Notes: generated by a model from the sequence alone, not told the origin. DNA of 64,000 nt from Mageeibacillus sp. UBA5747 (GCA_002419145.1 DIFN01000029.1:9123-73122); one strand, 5' to 3'; positions 34,530 to 43,519 are shown, numbered from the stretch's first letter. Translations and numbers: made by a program.

Positions 34530-36170
34530 TTACGCGCTCACACGTTCGGCAGCCTGGGTGTACATCGCTTCCACGCGGGCCTGGACAGTGTCATCTTCGA
34601 GGTATTCATCGATCGGAAGGTAGCTGTCGACCACGCCGCCAGGGGTCAGTTCGATGATCCGGTTAGCGATCGTCTCGATGAAGGTGTAGTCGTGCGAGGC
34701 AAACAGCAGAGAGCCTTTAAAGGCGACCAGACCATTATTGACCGCAGTAATCGATTCAAGGTCGAGGTGGTTGGTCGGCTCGTCGAGAATCAGAACATTG
34801 GCCGAGGAGAGCATCAGGCGCGAGAACATGCAGCGCATCCGCTCGCCACCAGACAGCACGCACGCTTCCTTGAGCGCTTCATCACCGGAAAAAAGCATTT
34901 TACCAAGGAACCCACGGCAGTAGCTTTCGTTCTGGTCAGATGAGTACTGTCGGATCCAGTCAACCAGGTTCAGATGGACATTTTCAAAAAAGGCTGTGTT
35001 GTCTTTGGGCAGATAGGCCTGAGACGTGGTCGTGCCCCAGCGGAACGTCCCGCTGTCGGCTTCCATTTCACCAGCCAGAATCTGGAACAAAGTCGTACGA
35101 GCCAAATCATTGCGTGCGAGAATGGCGATCTTGTCGCCCTTATTCATGCGGAACGTGATGTTGTCGAGCACTTTCTCTCCGTTGATCGTCTTACAGAGAT
35201 TTTCCACGTAGAGGATGTCCTTACCGGCTTCGCGCTCGGGGGTAAAGCCGATGAACGGGTAGCGGCGCGAAGAAGGACGAATTTCATCGAGGACGATTTT
35301 GTCGAGCATTTTCTTTCTGGATGTCGCCTGACGGGCTTTGGAGGCATTGGAACCAAACCGGGCAATAAAGGCCTGTAGCTCGGCGATACGATCTTCCTTC
35401 TTCTTGTTGCGGTCATTCATCAGGCGCAGCATCAGCTGGCTCGATTCGTACCAGAAATCATAATTGCCAACGACCAGGCGTGCTTTACCGTAGTCGATGT
35501 CGAGCATGTGTGTGCAGACCTTGTTGAGAAAGTGGCGGTCATGGGACACGACAATGACGGTGTTGGGATAGTCGATCAGGAAATCTTCCAGCCAGCGAAT
35601 CGCCTTGTAGTCAAGATGGTTGGTCGGTTCGTCGAGAAGCAGGATGTGTGGATTGCCAAACAGAGACTGGGCCAAAAGGACCTTGACCTTGTCACCGCTG
35701 GCAAGATCCCGCATCAGGCTGTGATGGAGCGACTTGTCCACACCCAGGCCCATCAAGAGCTTTTCGGCATCGGTTTCGGCATCCCAGCCACCCAGCTCTG
35801 CAAACTCATGCTCGAGATCCGCCGCAAGATGACCGTCCTCTTCCGTGAACGGGTCCTTGGCGTAGAGCACTTCCTTTTGCTTCATAATCTCATATAAACG
35901 CGAAAAGCCCATGATGACGGTTTCCAAGGCTGGAAAGTCATCATAGGCAAATTGGTTCTGTTTCAATGTGGCGAGGCGTTCCCCGGGCGTGATGACAACT
36001 GAACCGGTGGTGGGCTCAATTTCGCCGGACAAGATACGGATGAATGTCGTCTTGCCGGCGCCATTGGCACCGATCACGCCATAGCAATTACCGGGCGTGA
36101 ATTTGACATTGACGTCGTCAAAAAGCTTTTTGTCGGAGAAACGAAGGCTGAGGTTGGTGACTGTGATCAT
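34530..36170 (-). CDS. ABC-F family ATPase (YbiT/YkpA-like)
   Basis: A 546-aa soluble protein with two nucleotide-binding domains and an interdomain linker (about 240-300), no membrane segments: an ABC-F translation factor. NBD1 has canonical Walker A (GANGAGKTT, 34-42) but a weakened signature (LASGDKVKV); NBD2 has a changed Walker A (ARNDLARTT, with Arg358 where Lys is expected) but a canonical signature (LSGGERMR). ATP site I is therefore intact and site II degenerate. ABC-F proteins bind the ribosomal E site. ATG 36170 follows AGGGGG. A 36-aa leader ORF and competing hairpins lie upstream. Confidence 0.9.
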   Translation of the reverse strand: MITVTNLSLRFSDKKLFDDVNVKFTPGNCYGVIGANGAGKTTFIRILSGEIEPTTGSVVITPGERLATLKQNQFAYDDFPALETVIMGFSRLYEIMKQKEVLYAKDPFTEEDGHLAADLEHEFAELGGWDAETDAEKLLMGLGVDKSLHHSLMRDLASGDKVKVLLAQSLFGNPHILLLDEPTNHLDYKAIRWLEDFLIDYPNTVIVVSHDRHFLNKVCTHMLDIDYGKARLVVGNYDFWYESSQLMLRLMNDRNKKKEDRIAELQAFIARFGSNASKARQATSRKKMLDKIVLDEIRPSSRRYPFIGFTPEREAGKDILYVENLCKTINGEKVLDNITFRMNKGDKIAILARNDLARTTLFQILAGEMEADSGTFRWGTTTSQAYLPKDNTAFFENVHLNLVDWIRQYSSDQNESYCRGFLGKMLFSGDEALKEACVLSGGERMRCMFSRLMLSSANVLILDEPTNHLDLESITAVNNGLVAFKGSLLFASHDYTFIETIANRIIELTPGGVVDSYLPIDEYLEDDTVQARVEAMYTQAAERVSA

Positions 36171-36184
36171 GGATCCCCCTGTGG

Positions 36185-36249
36185 TTTTTGGCATGAAAGG
36201 ATAGTATAGCTGATTCTTGCCAAAAATGCACGAACAGGGATCGGGCAAG
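36185..36249 (-). promoter_or_regulatory. Mutually exclusive hairpins before the ABC-F gene
   Basis: On the minus strand, TTTTTGGCA (36218-36226) can pair with TGCCAAAAA (36185-36193) just before the ABC-F ribosome site, or its GGCA part can pair upstream within CTTGCC (36244-36249)/GGCAAG (36216-36221). The two stems share 36218-36221 and cannot coexist, the layout of a leader-controlled switch. Confidence 0.5.
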
Positions 36250-36275
36250 TTGCATCACGCAAGGGAAGATGACTG

Positions 36276-36386
36276 TCAGGCGAGGATCCGCGGTCCGCGC
36301 CCAATGTAATAGGTGGTTTCCGGACGACGATGTCCAGCCAGCCAGCGCGTGTAGACGGTCAGAGCAAGCGTTTTCAACGATTTCAT
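36276..36386 (-). CDS. Leader peptide ORF of the ABC-F gene
   Basis: 36 codons, ATG at 36386, stop TGA at 36276-36278, ending 105 bases before the ABC-F start. It has a perfect AGGAGG ribosome site, itself directly preceded by a 7-bp hairpin (GGATAGT/ACTATCC, 36401-36419). The peptide is basic (seven Arg/Lys/His in its last 24 residues, including AGHRRPE) with no known domain. Leader ORFs of this kind control several antibiotic-responsive ABC-F genes by ribosome stalling; that it does so here is inference. Confidence 0.55.
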   Translation of the reverse strand: MKSLKTLALTVYTRWLAGHRRPETTYYIGRGPRILA

Positions 36387-36539
36387 GCGAGACACCTCCT
36401 GGATAGTTTGTCACTATCCAGTGTATCAGCCCAGATTTGTTTGAAGGTTAAGAAAGCGAGTCAATTTTATTAAAATCGTGGAGCGGGTTGTAATAATGGT
36501 GCAACCACAATCGTCTAGTAAGTTGAACGATTGAAGACA

Positions 36540-37020
36540 TCAATCAACCATTGTCTGGAACCCTGACACCAGGGCAGTGCTGCTGCCTAAGACAAAGGTG
36601 CATGTCCCGGTGCTACCTGCGTAAAATGTACCATCTGCTGTCGTGGCCTGGGCGTCGTATTCGCCGACTGGATTGGTCTTGTTGGTGCTGTAATAGACAA
36701 TCAGTTGACCAGATGAATTGGTTGTGCCCTCGACTGTCTTGGATTTGTTGTTCGGAGCAGTCACTTTGACAACAACCGTTGCATCTGAGACGGGGGTGCT
36801 ACCATCTTCTTGGGTTACTGTAACTTGAATCGGCACTTTTCGCCAATGATGAAGGTGCCATCACCGGCTGCCCCGCGTGTCGTTGTCGCAAGTGTTTCGG
36901 GGGCTTGGTTCATTTGTCCCTGTCCCAATCAGCTCATCGACCAAGCCATATCCGTACAGGGCATCCCTGTTTGCCGTGCCGAGATCATCCGCCATCGCCT
37001 GAAGGCCCTGATAGGCCGAG
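36540..37020 (-). pseudogene. Remnant of a subtilase with invasin-like Ig domain
   Basis: Reading the minus strand through two one-base shifts gives a continuous protein tail. First comes a subtilisin-family C-terminus (LQAMADDLGTANRDALYGYG, then LVDE), then a linker (ETLATTTRGAAGDGTF), then an Ig-like domain (IQVTVTQEDGSTPVSDATVV, about 90 aa) and a stop at 36540. The shifts fall at the G5 run 36899-36903 and the T4 run 36837-36840 (plus strand). The catalytic part of the protease is absent: the similarity stops near 37020. A decayed secreted or surface protease is the best reading. Confidence 0.65.
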
Positions 37021-37109
37021 AGAACCCTAAATAGATGCTAACATTGCGTGTAGCACTGTCAAATAACTAAAAAGCAAATTATAAATTACAAGTCAGGGCT
37101 GCAGGCAGC

Positions 37110-37982
37110 TCATTCACCCTGTAACTCCTCGGCCAGCTGGCGGCGGTACTCAGTCAGTTTCCCCTTCTCCTCTTCACTGAACTCCGGATAGGCCAGGGGC
37201 AGCTTTTTCAAGGTCTGGACCAGAATGTCGGAAATCAACAAACGCGAGAACCATTTATGGTCCGCTGGGACGATGTACCAGGGAGCATGCTCGGTTGCGG
37301 TCTCCCGGATCATTTCCTCGTAGGCTTCCTGATATTGCTGCCAATATTGGCGTTCGTGGAGATCTCCGGCAGAGAATTTCCAGTTCTTGTCCGGGTTGTC
37401 AATCCGCTCGAGCAAGCGCTGGGCCTGTTCTTTTTTTGACAGGTGCAGGAAAATCTTGACCACAACGATGCCGTTTTCATGCATGTATTGTTCAAAATCG
37501 CGCAACTGGCGGTAGCGTTCTTTCCAGATGTCCCTCTCGACCACACGATCCGGTAAGTTCTGGCTTTTAACCAGGTTATGGACTTTGACAACGAGCACGT
37601 CTTCATAATAGGAACGGTTGAAGATGGCGATATTCCCGCGTTCGGGCAGATGTTCATGGCTGCGCCAGAGGTAATCGTGGTCGAGTTCCTCAGCCGATGG
37701 GACTTTGAAAGGGGTCACTTCGACACCCTGCGGATTGAGTCCACTCATGATGTGTTTAATGACGCCATCCTTGCCGGCCGCATCCATCGCCTGCAGGATC
37801 ACCAGAACACCCAATTTGTTGTGGGCATACAAGACATCCTGGAGCTTGATGAGCTCTTCGATATTGCGGGACAGTTCTTGCTCCGTCTTGACACCTTTGC
37901 TGCGGCCGCTGGTTTTGTCAGTGGCAAAATCAGCCCAATGGAACCCCTCTTGGCCACTGACTCGGAAACTCTTGATTTTCAT
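37110..37982 (-). CDS. ppk2: Polyphosphate kinase 2 family protein
   Basis: A 290-aa PPK2 enzyme transferring phosphate between polyphosphate and nucleotides. Walker A is AMDAAGKDGVIKHIMSG (about residues 62-78), Walker B lies in IAIFNRSYYEDVLVVKVH, and the lid region contains NPDKNWKFSAGDLHER. Family class (nucleoside mono- or diphosphate use) cannot be set with certainty. ATG 37982 has GGGAGG upstream; the longer frame to 38015 overlaps the PhoU-like gene. It forms a phosphate cluster with the PhoU-like and Pit genes upstream. Confidence 0.92.
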   Translation of the reverse strand: MKIKSFRVSGQEGFHWADFATDKTSGRSKGVKTEQELSRNIEELIKLQDVLYAHNKLGVLVILQAMDAAGKDGVIKHIMSGLNPQGVEVTPFKVPSAEELDHDYLWRSHEHLPERGNIAIFNRSYYEDVLVVKVHNLVKSQNLPDRVVERDIWKERYRQLRDFEQYMHENGIVVVKIFLHLSKKEQAQRLLERIDNPDKNWKFSAGDLHERQYWQQYQEAYEEMIRETATEHAPWYIVPADHKWFSRLLISDILVQTLKKLPLAYPEFSEEEKGKLTEYRRQLAEELQGE

Positions 37983-38011
37983 TACAAAGTCCTCCCTTTT
38001 CAACGCGGTGC

Positions 38012-38629
38012 TCAAGTCAGCCGCACGACGATCTTGTGCAGGATGTCGACGGCTGAATCAAGATAGGCCGATGCATCTTTGATGTGGTGGTACACTTCGC
38101 GCTGGCGCAATGCCTCCATAGGATTGTTGCTTTTAAAAACTGCTGACATGGCCTCACGGTAGGATTGCTCGATCCGGTCATGGGTCTGGCGAATCCCGGC
38201 TATATGGCTCTCCGTCTCATATGGATTTGTCTTCAGGTGGGCAACTGATTCGGCAAATTGGTCGGTTCCCTCCTTGAGGATCGCCACCATACCGATCATC
38301 ACTGGATTGGCTGTAATTTCATAGGCCTGCATCGACAGCAACGTTGATTCAGCATACTCGATCACTTTGTTCATGCCGATCGAGATCGAATAGATGTCGC
38401 CCCGGTCAAAAGGGGTTGTAAAAGCATCGATCAGTTTGCGTTCAAGTTCCATCCGGATCTCATCGGCAGCCTTCAATTCTTGGCGCAGAGCACTGCTTTC
38501 GATCGCAGATGCATCCTTGAGCCAGTTAAACAGGGCATCGACACCCTGTGCATTCAATTGGGCCTGCTCACTGAGCATGGCAAAAAAGTCATATTTGGGC
38601 GGGAAAAGCCGGTCCAGCAAACGGTCCAT
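38012..38629 (-). CDS. DUF47 family PhoU-like protein
   Basis: A 205-aa, wholly helical protein of the PhoU-like DUF47 type: LFPPKYDFFAMLSEQAQLNA at the start, AADEIRMELERKLIDAFTTP (metal-binding E/D region) and FDRGDIYSISIGMNKVIEYA. Such proteins pair with Pit transporters and regulate phosphate uptake. ATG 38629 lies 17 bases after the Pit stop; AGGAG is within the end of the Pit gene, rather far from the start. The gene order Pit, DUF47, PPK2 ties uptake to polyphosphate turnover. Confidence 0.9.
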   Translation of the reverse strand: MDRLLDRLFPPKYDFFAMLSEQAQLNAQGVDALFNWLKDASAIESSALRQELKAADEIRMELERKLIDAFTTPFDRGDIYSISIGMNKVIEYAESTLLSMQAYEITANPVMIGMVAILKEGTDQFAESVAHLKTNPYETESHIAGIRQTHDRIEQSYREAMSAVFKSNNPMEALRQREVYHHIKDASAYLDSAVDILHKIVVRLT

Positions 38630-38645
38630 CCTATCGTCTGAACTC

Positions 38646-39698
38646 CTAACCTGATCGTCCGGACATTTCCAGCACGAAGCGGAGAAGTCCGGCAAAAGCG
38701 GCTGAAATGAGCGCGGAAGCGGGGAATGTAATCAGCCAAGCGGCCAAAATTCCTTTGGCGACCTGCCAATTGACTGCCTTGTATCGGTCTGCAGAGCCTG
38801 TTCCCATTACACTACCGACGACAATCTGAGATGTCGAAACGGGGGCTCCCAAGGATGTCGCTACCAGAAGAGACGCAGCCGCTGCCAGCTGGGCATTGAA
38901 GCCATTGAGCGGACGAACCTGGAAGATGCCCCGGCTCAGCGTCCGGATAATCGGCCAGCTGCCAAACAAGGTGCCTAAGAAGATGGCAAGCCCGACCCAG
39001 CTTAGATACCAGCCCACGGACGCCTGTCCTGAATGTCCGGAGGCCAGACCTGCCAAAACCAGAATCCCGGCAATTTTCTGGGCATCATTGCTGCCATGGC
39101 TGAAGGAGAGGAGCACCATCAGAGGCAACTGAGCCCGGTTGAGCCAGCGATTGAGCGAATAGCGAGCCCTGGCCAGGACATATTTGCTGGATTTCTCGAG
39201 AATGAAAGCCGCCAGAAATCCGATCAGTGGCGAAATCAGGAGAGCAATGAATATCCCTCTGATCCCATGGGTCTGTAGCTGGCTGCTGGTTGCTGGTTGC
39301 TGCCATTGGATGCTATCCCAGCCTGCCCACACCAGGCCCGAACCGACACACCCACCAACCAGGGCATGTGTGGAGCTGGAGGGCAGGCCCAGACGCCAGG
39401 TCAGAAAATTCCAGAGGACAGCCCCCAGCACTGCCGCTGAGAGAATCGGCAAGAGCTGGCCATCTGCTGGAGAGACCCGAATCAGGCTGGAGAAGGTCCG
39501 TGACACAGCCTGTCCGCCCAGATTTGCTCCAGCCAAGCTGGCTATCGCTGACAGACCAACCGCCAGACGGGGCGAAGCTGCCCGGCTGGCGATCACCGGC
39601 GATACAACAGCCCCAGCGTCGTGCAGGCCATTGGTCAAGGCAAAAACCAGACAGGCAACCCAGACAAAACCCAGAAAAATCTGGTCCGCCACCATCAT
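38646..39698 (-). CDS. pit: Inorganic phosphate transporter, Pit family
   Basis: 350 aa with about ten membrane helices. The duplicated PiT signature is present as ALTNGLHDAGAVVSPVIASR (residues about 20-39) and SFSHGSNDAQKIAGI (about 198-212). The last third has GAPVSTSQIVVGSVMGTGSA, also typical. It is a proton- or sodium-coupled low-affinity phosphate importer, first gene of the phosphate cluster. Starts ATG ATG; 43 bases separate it from the nucleoside permease gene upstream on the same strand. Confidence 0.93.
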   Translation of the reverse strand: MMVADQIFLGFVWVACLVFALTNGLHDAGAVVSPVIASRAASPRLAVGLSAIASLAGANLGGQAVSRTFSSLIRVSPADGQLLPILSAAVLGAVLWNFLTWRLGLPSSSTHALVGGCVGSGLVWAGWDSIQWQQPATSSQLQTHGIRGIFIALLISPLIGFLAAFILEKSSKYVLARARYSLNRWLNRAQLPLMVLLSFSHGSNDAQKIAGILVLAGLASGHSGQASVGWYLSWVGLAIFLGTLFGSWPIIRTLSRGIFQVRPLNGFNAQLAAAASLLVATSLGAPVSTSQIVVGSVMGTGSADRYKAVNWQVAKGILAAWLITFPASALISAAFAGLLRFVLEMSGRSG

Positions 39699-39740
39699 GA
39701 GGCTGGCTGGCTTATGGCTGCCATCGCCAAAATCCTTTGC

Positions 39741-40733
39741 TCAGCGTGAGCCTTTGTCGTACGGAATGCCCTCGGCTTTCGGCGCCCGTGACTTGCCGGA
39801 CGTGAAAACCAGGACGATCATCGTGACAATGTAGGGCAGCATCTGGTAGATGTACTGTGAGTATTTGATGCCAGAAAAAGTAGGCAAAAACGGAATGCTG
39901 CCACTGTAAGAGCCGATCACCCGGAACAAGGCGAAAAACAGGGCTGCACCAAAAATTCGCACCGGATTCCAGTTGCCAAATATCATCACAGCCAGGGCAA
40001 AAAAGCCATACCCAGCGACCGTCGATTGGAAGCCGGACCCCGCTGCAATCGTGAAAGCCAGGCCGCCGATGCCGGCCAGGAAGCCAGAGATGGCGACCCC
40101 GATGTAGCGCAGCCGGTAGACATTGATCCCGACCGAATCAGCCGCATGAGGATGTTCACCGCAAGCTCTCAGACGCAAACCAAAACGTGTCTTGTAGATG
40201 ACGAAGACCGTCAAAGCCAGAATCAACAGGGCAATGGGCGTGGTCAGGTACGAACTCTTGAAAAGCAGCGCGTCCCAAAAACCGGGGTCGGAGCTCGGGG
40301 CAAGGCCAAGGGTCTCGCGAGTGATCTTGATCCAGGTCGGGATGTTGATCGTGGTCTGGCCCTGGCCCTGGATGGCCCAGGTCAGGACTATCGCAAATGC
40401 GGGTGCAAAAAGGTTGAGTGCAGTACCACCGATGGTCTGGTCGGCTTTCAGGCTGACCGAGGCGACAGCCAGCAAGAGTGAGAAAACCATGCCTGCCACA
40501 GCCCCGATGGCCATGGCCCCCAGCATCGCCAGCTGAGGATGTCCCGGACCCCAGCCGCCCTTGTCGGCCGATCGCAGGAACAAACTGCTGAACAGGGCCC
40601 CGATGATCATGATGCCCTCGAGGGCAATGTTGATCGTGCCACTGCGCTCACTGAACATGCCGCCCAGGGCGACCAGCAACAGGGGGATCGCAAAAATGAT
40701 GGTTGCACCGATGATGTCAGCCAGGATAATCAT
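39741..40733 (-). CDS. Nucleoside ABC transporter permease (YufQ/NupQ-like)
   Basis: A 330-aa membrane permease with about nine helices. The start MIILADIIGATIIFAIPLLL leads to LGGMFSERSGTINIALEGIM, the hallmark of the RbsC-like nucleoside permeases linked to BMP lipoproteins, and to LRACGEHPHAADSVGINVYR, the cytoplasmic coupling loop. It overlaps the previous permease gene by 4 bases and is last in the four-gene importer operon. Confidence 0.92.
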   Translation of the reverse strand: MIILADIIGATIIFAIPLLLVALGGMFSERSGTINIALEGIMIIGALFSSLFLRSADKGGWGPGHPQLAMLGAMAIGAVAGMVFSLLLAVASVSLKADQTIGGTALNLFAPAFAIVLTWAIQGQGQTTINIPTWIKITRETLGLAPSSDPGFWDALLFKSSYLTTPIALLILALTVFVIYKTRFGLRLRACGEHPHAADSVGINVYRLRYIGVAISGFLAGIGGLAFTIAAGSGFQSTVAGYGFFALAVMIFGNWNPVRIFGAALFFALFRVIGSYSGSIPFLPTFSGIKYSQYIYQMLPYIVTMIVLVFTSGKSRAPKAEGIPYDKGSR

Positions 40734-41860
40734 GCGGCTACCTCCTCTTCACTGGCTGCCTTCGCTTCCACCCGCGCCAGCTTGTTCAGCTGCTTGCGGA
40801 TGATCCCTTTAAGCAACAGGGAAAAGGCGCTCAGGTAGATGATCACGGAAATGATGATGTCGATGATTTCCTTGGCGTACTCCGGCTGCATCGCCTCACC
40901 ACCGACCTGGATATACGAAATGAACAGGGCGCTGAAAATGATGCCCAGGGGATTGGAAGTCGCCAGCAAGGCGACTGGGATACCGTTGAAGCCCATGGCG
41001 GGGAGGATTTTCTCGATGGTGTACTGCGCCGTCCCGCTCAGGTAATAGATCCCGCCGCCCAATCCGGCAAACGATCCGGCAATGATCATCGACAGGACGA
41101 TGTTGCGTCGGGCATTGATACCAGCGTAGATGCTGGCATTGCGGTTGTAGCCACAGGCTTTGAGTTCATAACCGAAAGTCGTCCGGTTGAGTACAAAATA
41201 GGCGATCACAGCGACGATAACGGCGATGAAAAAGGAGATATTGATGTACGACGAACCGAAAATCTGGTCCAACCCCCATTTGGGGATGAGGGCCGTGGGG
41301 TTGGCTGCTGCCATATTAGCCGTACGGTCCGGATTGGATGCGCCATAGAAATCGGCCAGGGCTCTGGGGATATTGGCCAGGAGGACATTGACTGCAAACA
41401 AGCCGATCCAGTTGAACATGATCGATGTGATGACCTCGTTGACATTGAAGAAGGCTTTGAACAAGCCCGGCATGGCCCCCCAGATGGCCCCACCCACCAT
41501 GGCAGCGAGCAAGGCAGCCCACCACGGAAATTGCCAGATGATGCCCGTATAGAGGGCAAAGAAGGTGCCTAGCATGTATTGGCCTGAGGCGCCGATATTG
41601 AACAGGCCGGTCTTGAAGGCAAAGCCAACAGCAAGACCGGTCATGATCAAGGGTGCAGCCTGGTAGAGGACCTTGGAAAATTTGCCAGCTGAACTGACCC
41701 CTGCAAACAAGATCTGTCCGAAACCATAGATAGATTTCTCAGGATTGAACACAATCAGCAGGATCAGGCCAAAGATCAGACCAATTCCAATGGCCGCAAT
41801 CGAGGCCACCAAGCTATCAAAACCGGGCTTCTGGATGAGTTTCCTGATTCTGGCCATCAT
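40730..41860 (-). CDS. Nucleoside ABC transporter permease (YufP/NupP-like)
   Basis: 376 aa, about ten helices. Recognisable segments: GLAVGFAFKTGLFNIGASGQ (about 75-94), the coupling loop GYELKACGYNRNASIYAGIN, and GLGGGIYYLSGTAQYTIE. It forms the heterodimeric membrane channel with the permease encoded after it. The C-terminus is Glu-rich (ASEEEVAA). It overlaps both neighbours by 4 bases, so the operon is tightly coupled. Confidence 0.92.
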   Translation of the reverse strand: MMARIRKLIQKPGFDSLVASIAAIGIGLIFGLILLIVFNPEKSIYGFGQILFAGVSSAGKFSKVLYQAAPLIMTGLAVGFAFKTGLFNIGASGQYMLGTFFALYTGIIWQFPWWAALLAAMVGGAIWGAMPGLFKAFFNVNEVITSIMFNWIGLFAVNVLLANIPRALADFYGASNPDRTANMAAANPTALIPKWGLDQIFGSSYINISFFIAVIVAVIAYFVLNRTTFGYELKACGYNRNASIYAGINARRNIVLSMIIAGSFAGLGGGIYYLSGTAQYTIEKILPAMGFNGIPVALLATSNPLGIIFSALFISYIQVGGEAMQPEYAKEIIDIIISVIIYLSAFSLLLKGIIRKQLNKLARVEAKAASEEEVAA

Positions 41861-43440
41861 GAAAGCTGTCCTTTCCGGGAGGTTGCTGCTTTTCCCTGGT
41901 TTTCTGACGCGTCCGCTCGCTGGCTGCGCCGGGCACCAGCCATATATAGGCCCAATTGTTCGACTGTTGTTTCCCGCGGGGCAAACTCACCGACAATTTC
42001 GCCCTCATACAGGACCAGAATCCGGTCGGACACATTCATGACCTCATCAAGTTCCAGCGAAACTAGAAGAACGGCCTTGCCGGCATCGCGCTGGGCTACC
42101 AGCTGGGCATGGATGTATTCGATCGCCCCAACATCCAGGCCACGTGTCGGCTGGATTGCTACCAGCAGCTCAGGATTTTTGTCAATTTCTCTGGCTATGA
42201 TCGCTTTTTGCTGATTGCCGCCTGACATGCTGCGGACGATCGTTTGAGGTCCTTGTCCAGCCCGGATGTCATACTGTTTGATCAGCGCATCTGCGTAGGC
42301 CAGGACCTGATCTTGCCTGATGACGCCATTGTGCTGGAAAGCAGGCTCCCAGTATCGCTGCAGGACCAGATTGTCCGCCAGATTGTAATCGAGAATCAGG
42401 CCATATTTGTGGCGATCTTCCGGGATATGGCTGATGCCGAGCCGCGAACGCTGGCGAATGCTGGCCCGGGTAATCTCATAACCTCGGAGCCGGACTGACC
42501 CTGAGGTAATCTTCTCGATGCCAGTCAGGGCATAGACCAGTTCACTCTGACCATTGCCTTCGATCCCCGCCAGACAGACAATTTCACCAGCTCGGACTTG
42601 GAAGGACACCCCTTTGATGGCATTATTTTTGTGCAATTTGGACGGGACAACGAGGTTTTCAACTTCAAGTACCACCGCACCCGGTTTGAGATTCCCTTTT
42701 TCGACCTTGAACTGGATCGGTCGGCCCACCATCATGCGGGAGAGTTCTTCAACGGTCGTATCCTTGATGTCGACGGTACCCATGCACTTGCCCTTGCGCA
42801 AAACCGTGCAGCGGTCCGAAACCTCCATGATCTCATTAAGCTTGTGACTGATGAAAAGGATCGATTTCCCTTCAGCCTTGAGGCCGCGGATGATCGCCAT
42901 CAGCTCTTTGATCTCTTGAGGTGTCAGGACGGCTGTCGGCTCATCGAAGATCAGAATCTCATTATCACGATAGAGCATCTTGAGAATTTCCACGCGTTGC
43001 TGCATCCCGACTGTTATGTCCTCGATCCGGGCATCCGGTTCGACACTGAGGCCATATTTCTGGCTCAGTTCGAGGACGCGCTGGCGAGCTTCCTGATATT
43101 TAAGCACGCCGAGACGAGCAGGTTCGACGCCCAGGAAAATATTTTCGAGCACGGTGAAGACTTCGACCAATTTAAAATGTTGATGAACCATGCCGATCTG
43201 CAGATCGTTGGCATCGTTAGGATTGTGGATCTGGACGACCTGGCCATTCTTCCTGATGACACCGCTGTCTGGCTGGTAAAGGCCAAACAGGATGCTCATC
43301 AAGGTGCTTTTCCCTGCTCCGTTTTCACCGAGCAGGGCATGGACTTCACCGCGCCGCAACTGCAAAGTCACATGATCGTTGGCCAGGACACCGGGGAATT
43401 CTTTGGTGATGTTTTCCATTTCAATGATGTAGTCGCTCAT
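41857..43440 (-). CDS. Nucleoside ABC transporter ATPase (YufO/NupO-like)
   Basis: A 527-aa double nucleotide-binding protein of the sugar/nucleoside importer type. NBD1: Walker A LLGENGAGKSTLM (about 37-49), VGMQQRVEIL signature, LIFDEPTAVLTP. NBD2: the typical degenerate Walker A GIEGNGQSEL and signature MSGGNQQKAIIARE with LLVAIQPTRGLDVG. The start at 43440 has GAGGTGA directly upstream. It is preceded by a hairpin that separates it from the lipoprotein gene. Confidence 0.93.
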   Translation of the reverse strand: MSDYIIEMENITKEFPGVLANDHVTLQLRRGEVHALLGENGAGKSTLMSILFGLYQPDSGVIRKNGQVVQIHNPNDANDLQIGMVHQHFKLVEVFTVLENIFLGVEPARLGVLKYQEARQRVLELSQKYGLSVEPDARIEDITVGMQQRVEILKMLYRDNEILIFDEPTAVLTPQEIKELMAIIRGLKAEGKSILFISHKLNEIMEVSDRCTVLRKGKCMGTVDIKDTTVEELSRMMVGRPIQFKVEKGNLKPGAVVLEVENLVVPSKLHKNNAIKGVSFQVRAGEIVCLAGIEGNGQSELVYALTGIEKITSGSVRLRGYEITRASIRQRSRLGISHIPEDRHKYGLILDYNLADNLVLQRYWEPAFQHNGVIRQDQVLAYADALIKQYDIRAGQGPQTIVRSMSGGNQQKAIIAREIDKNPELLVAIQPTRGLDVGAIEYIHAQLVAQRDAGKAVLLVSLELDEVMNVSDRILVLYEGEIVGEFAPRETTVEQLGLYMAGARRSQRADASENQGKAATSRKGQLS

Positions 43441-43465
43441 GGTCACCTCAGATGTTCCTTGTGCG

Positions 43466-43492
43466 AAAAGGCTAGACACTGTCTAGCCTTTT
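43466..43492 (-). terminator. Intercistronic hairpin between receptor and ATPase genes
   Basis: A perfect 12-bp stem (AAAAGGCTAGAC with GTCTAGCCTTTT) and a 3-base loop, followed by a short T run on the minus strand. It probably terminates or processes part of the transcript so that the binding protein is made in excess. Confidence 0.7.
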
Positions 43493-43519
43493 CGTTTCTG
43501 GAGCCAATAGACGATACGG

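Noticed and set aside
36118..36414. 98-codon minus-strand ORF at the ABC-F leader
   Set aside because: It overlaps the leader ORF in another frame, lacks a ribosome site and ends inside the ABC-F gene.
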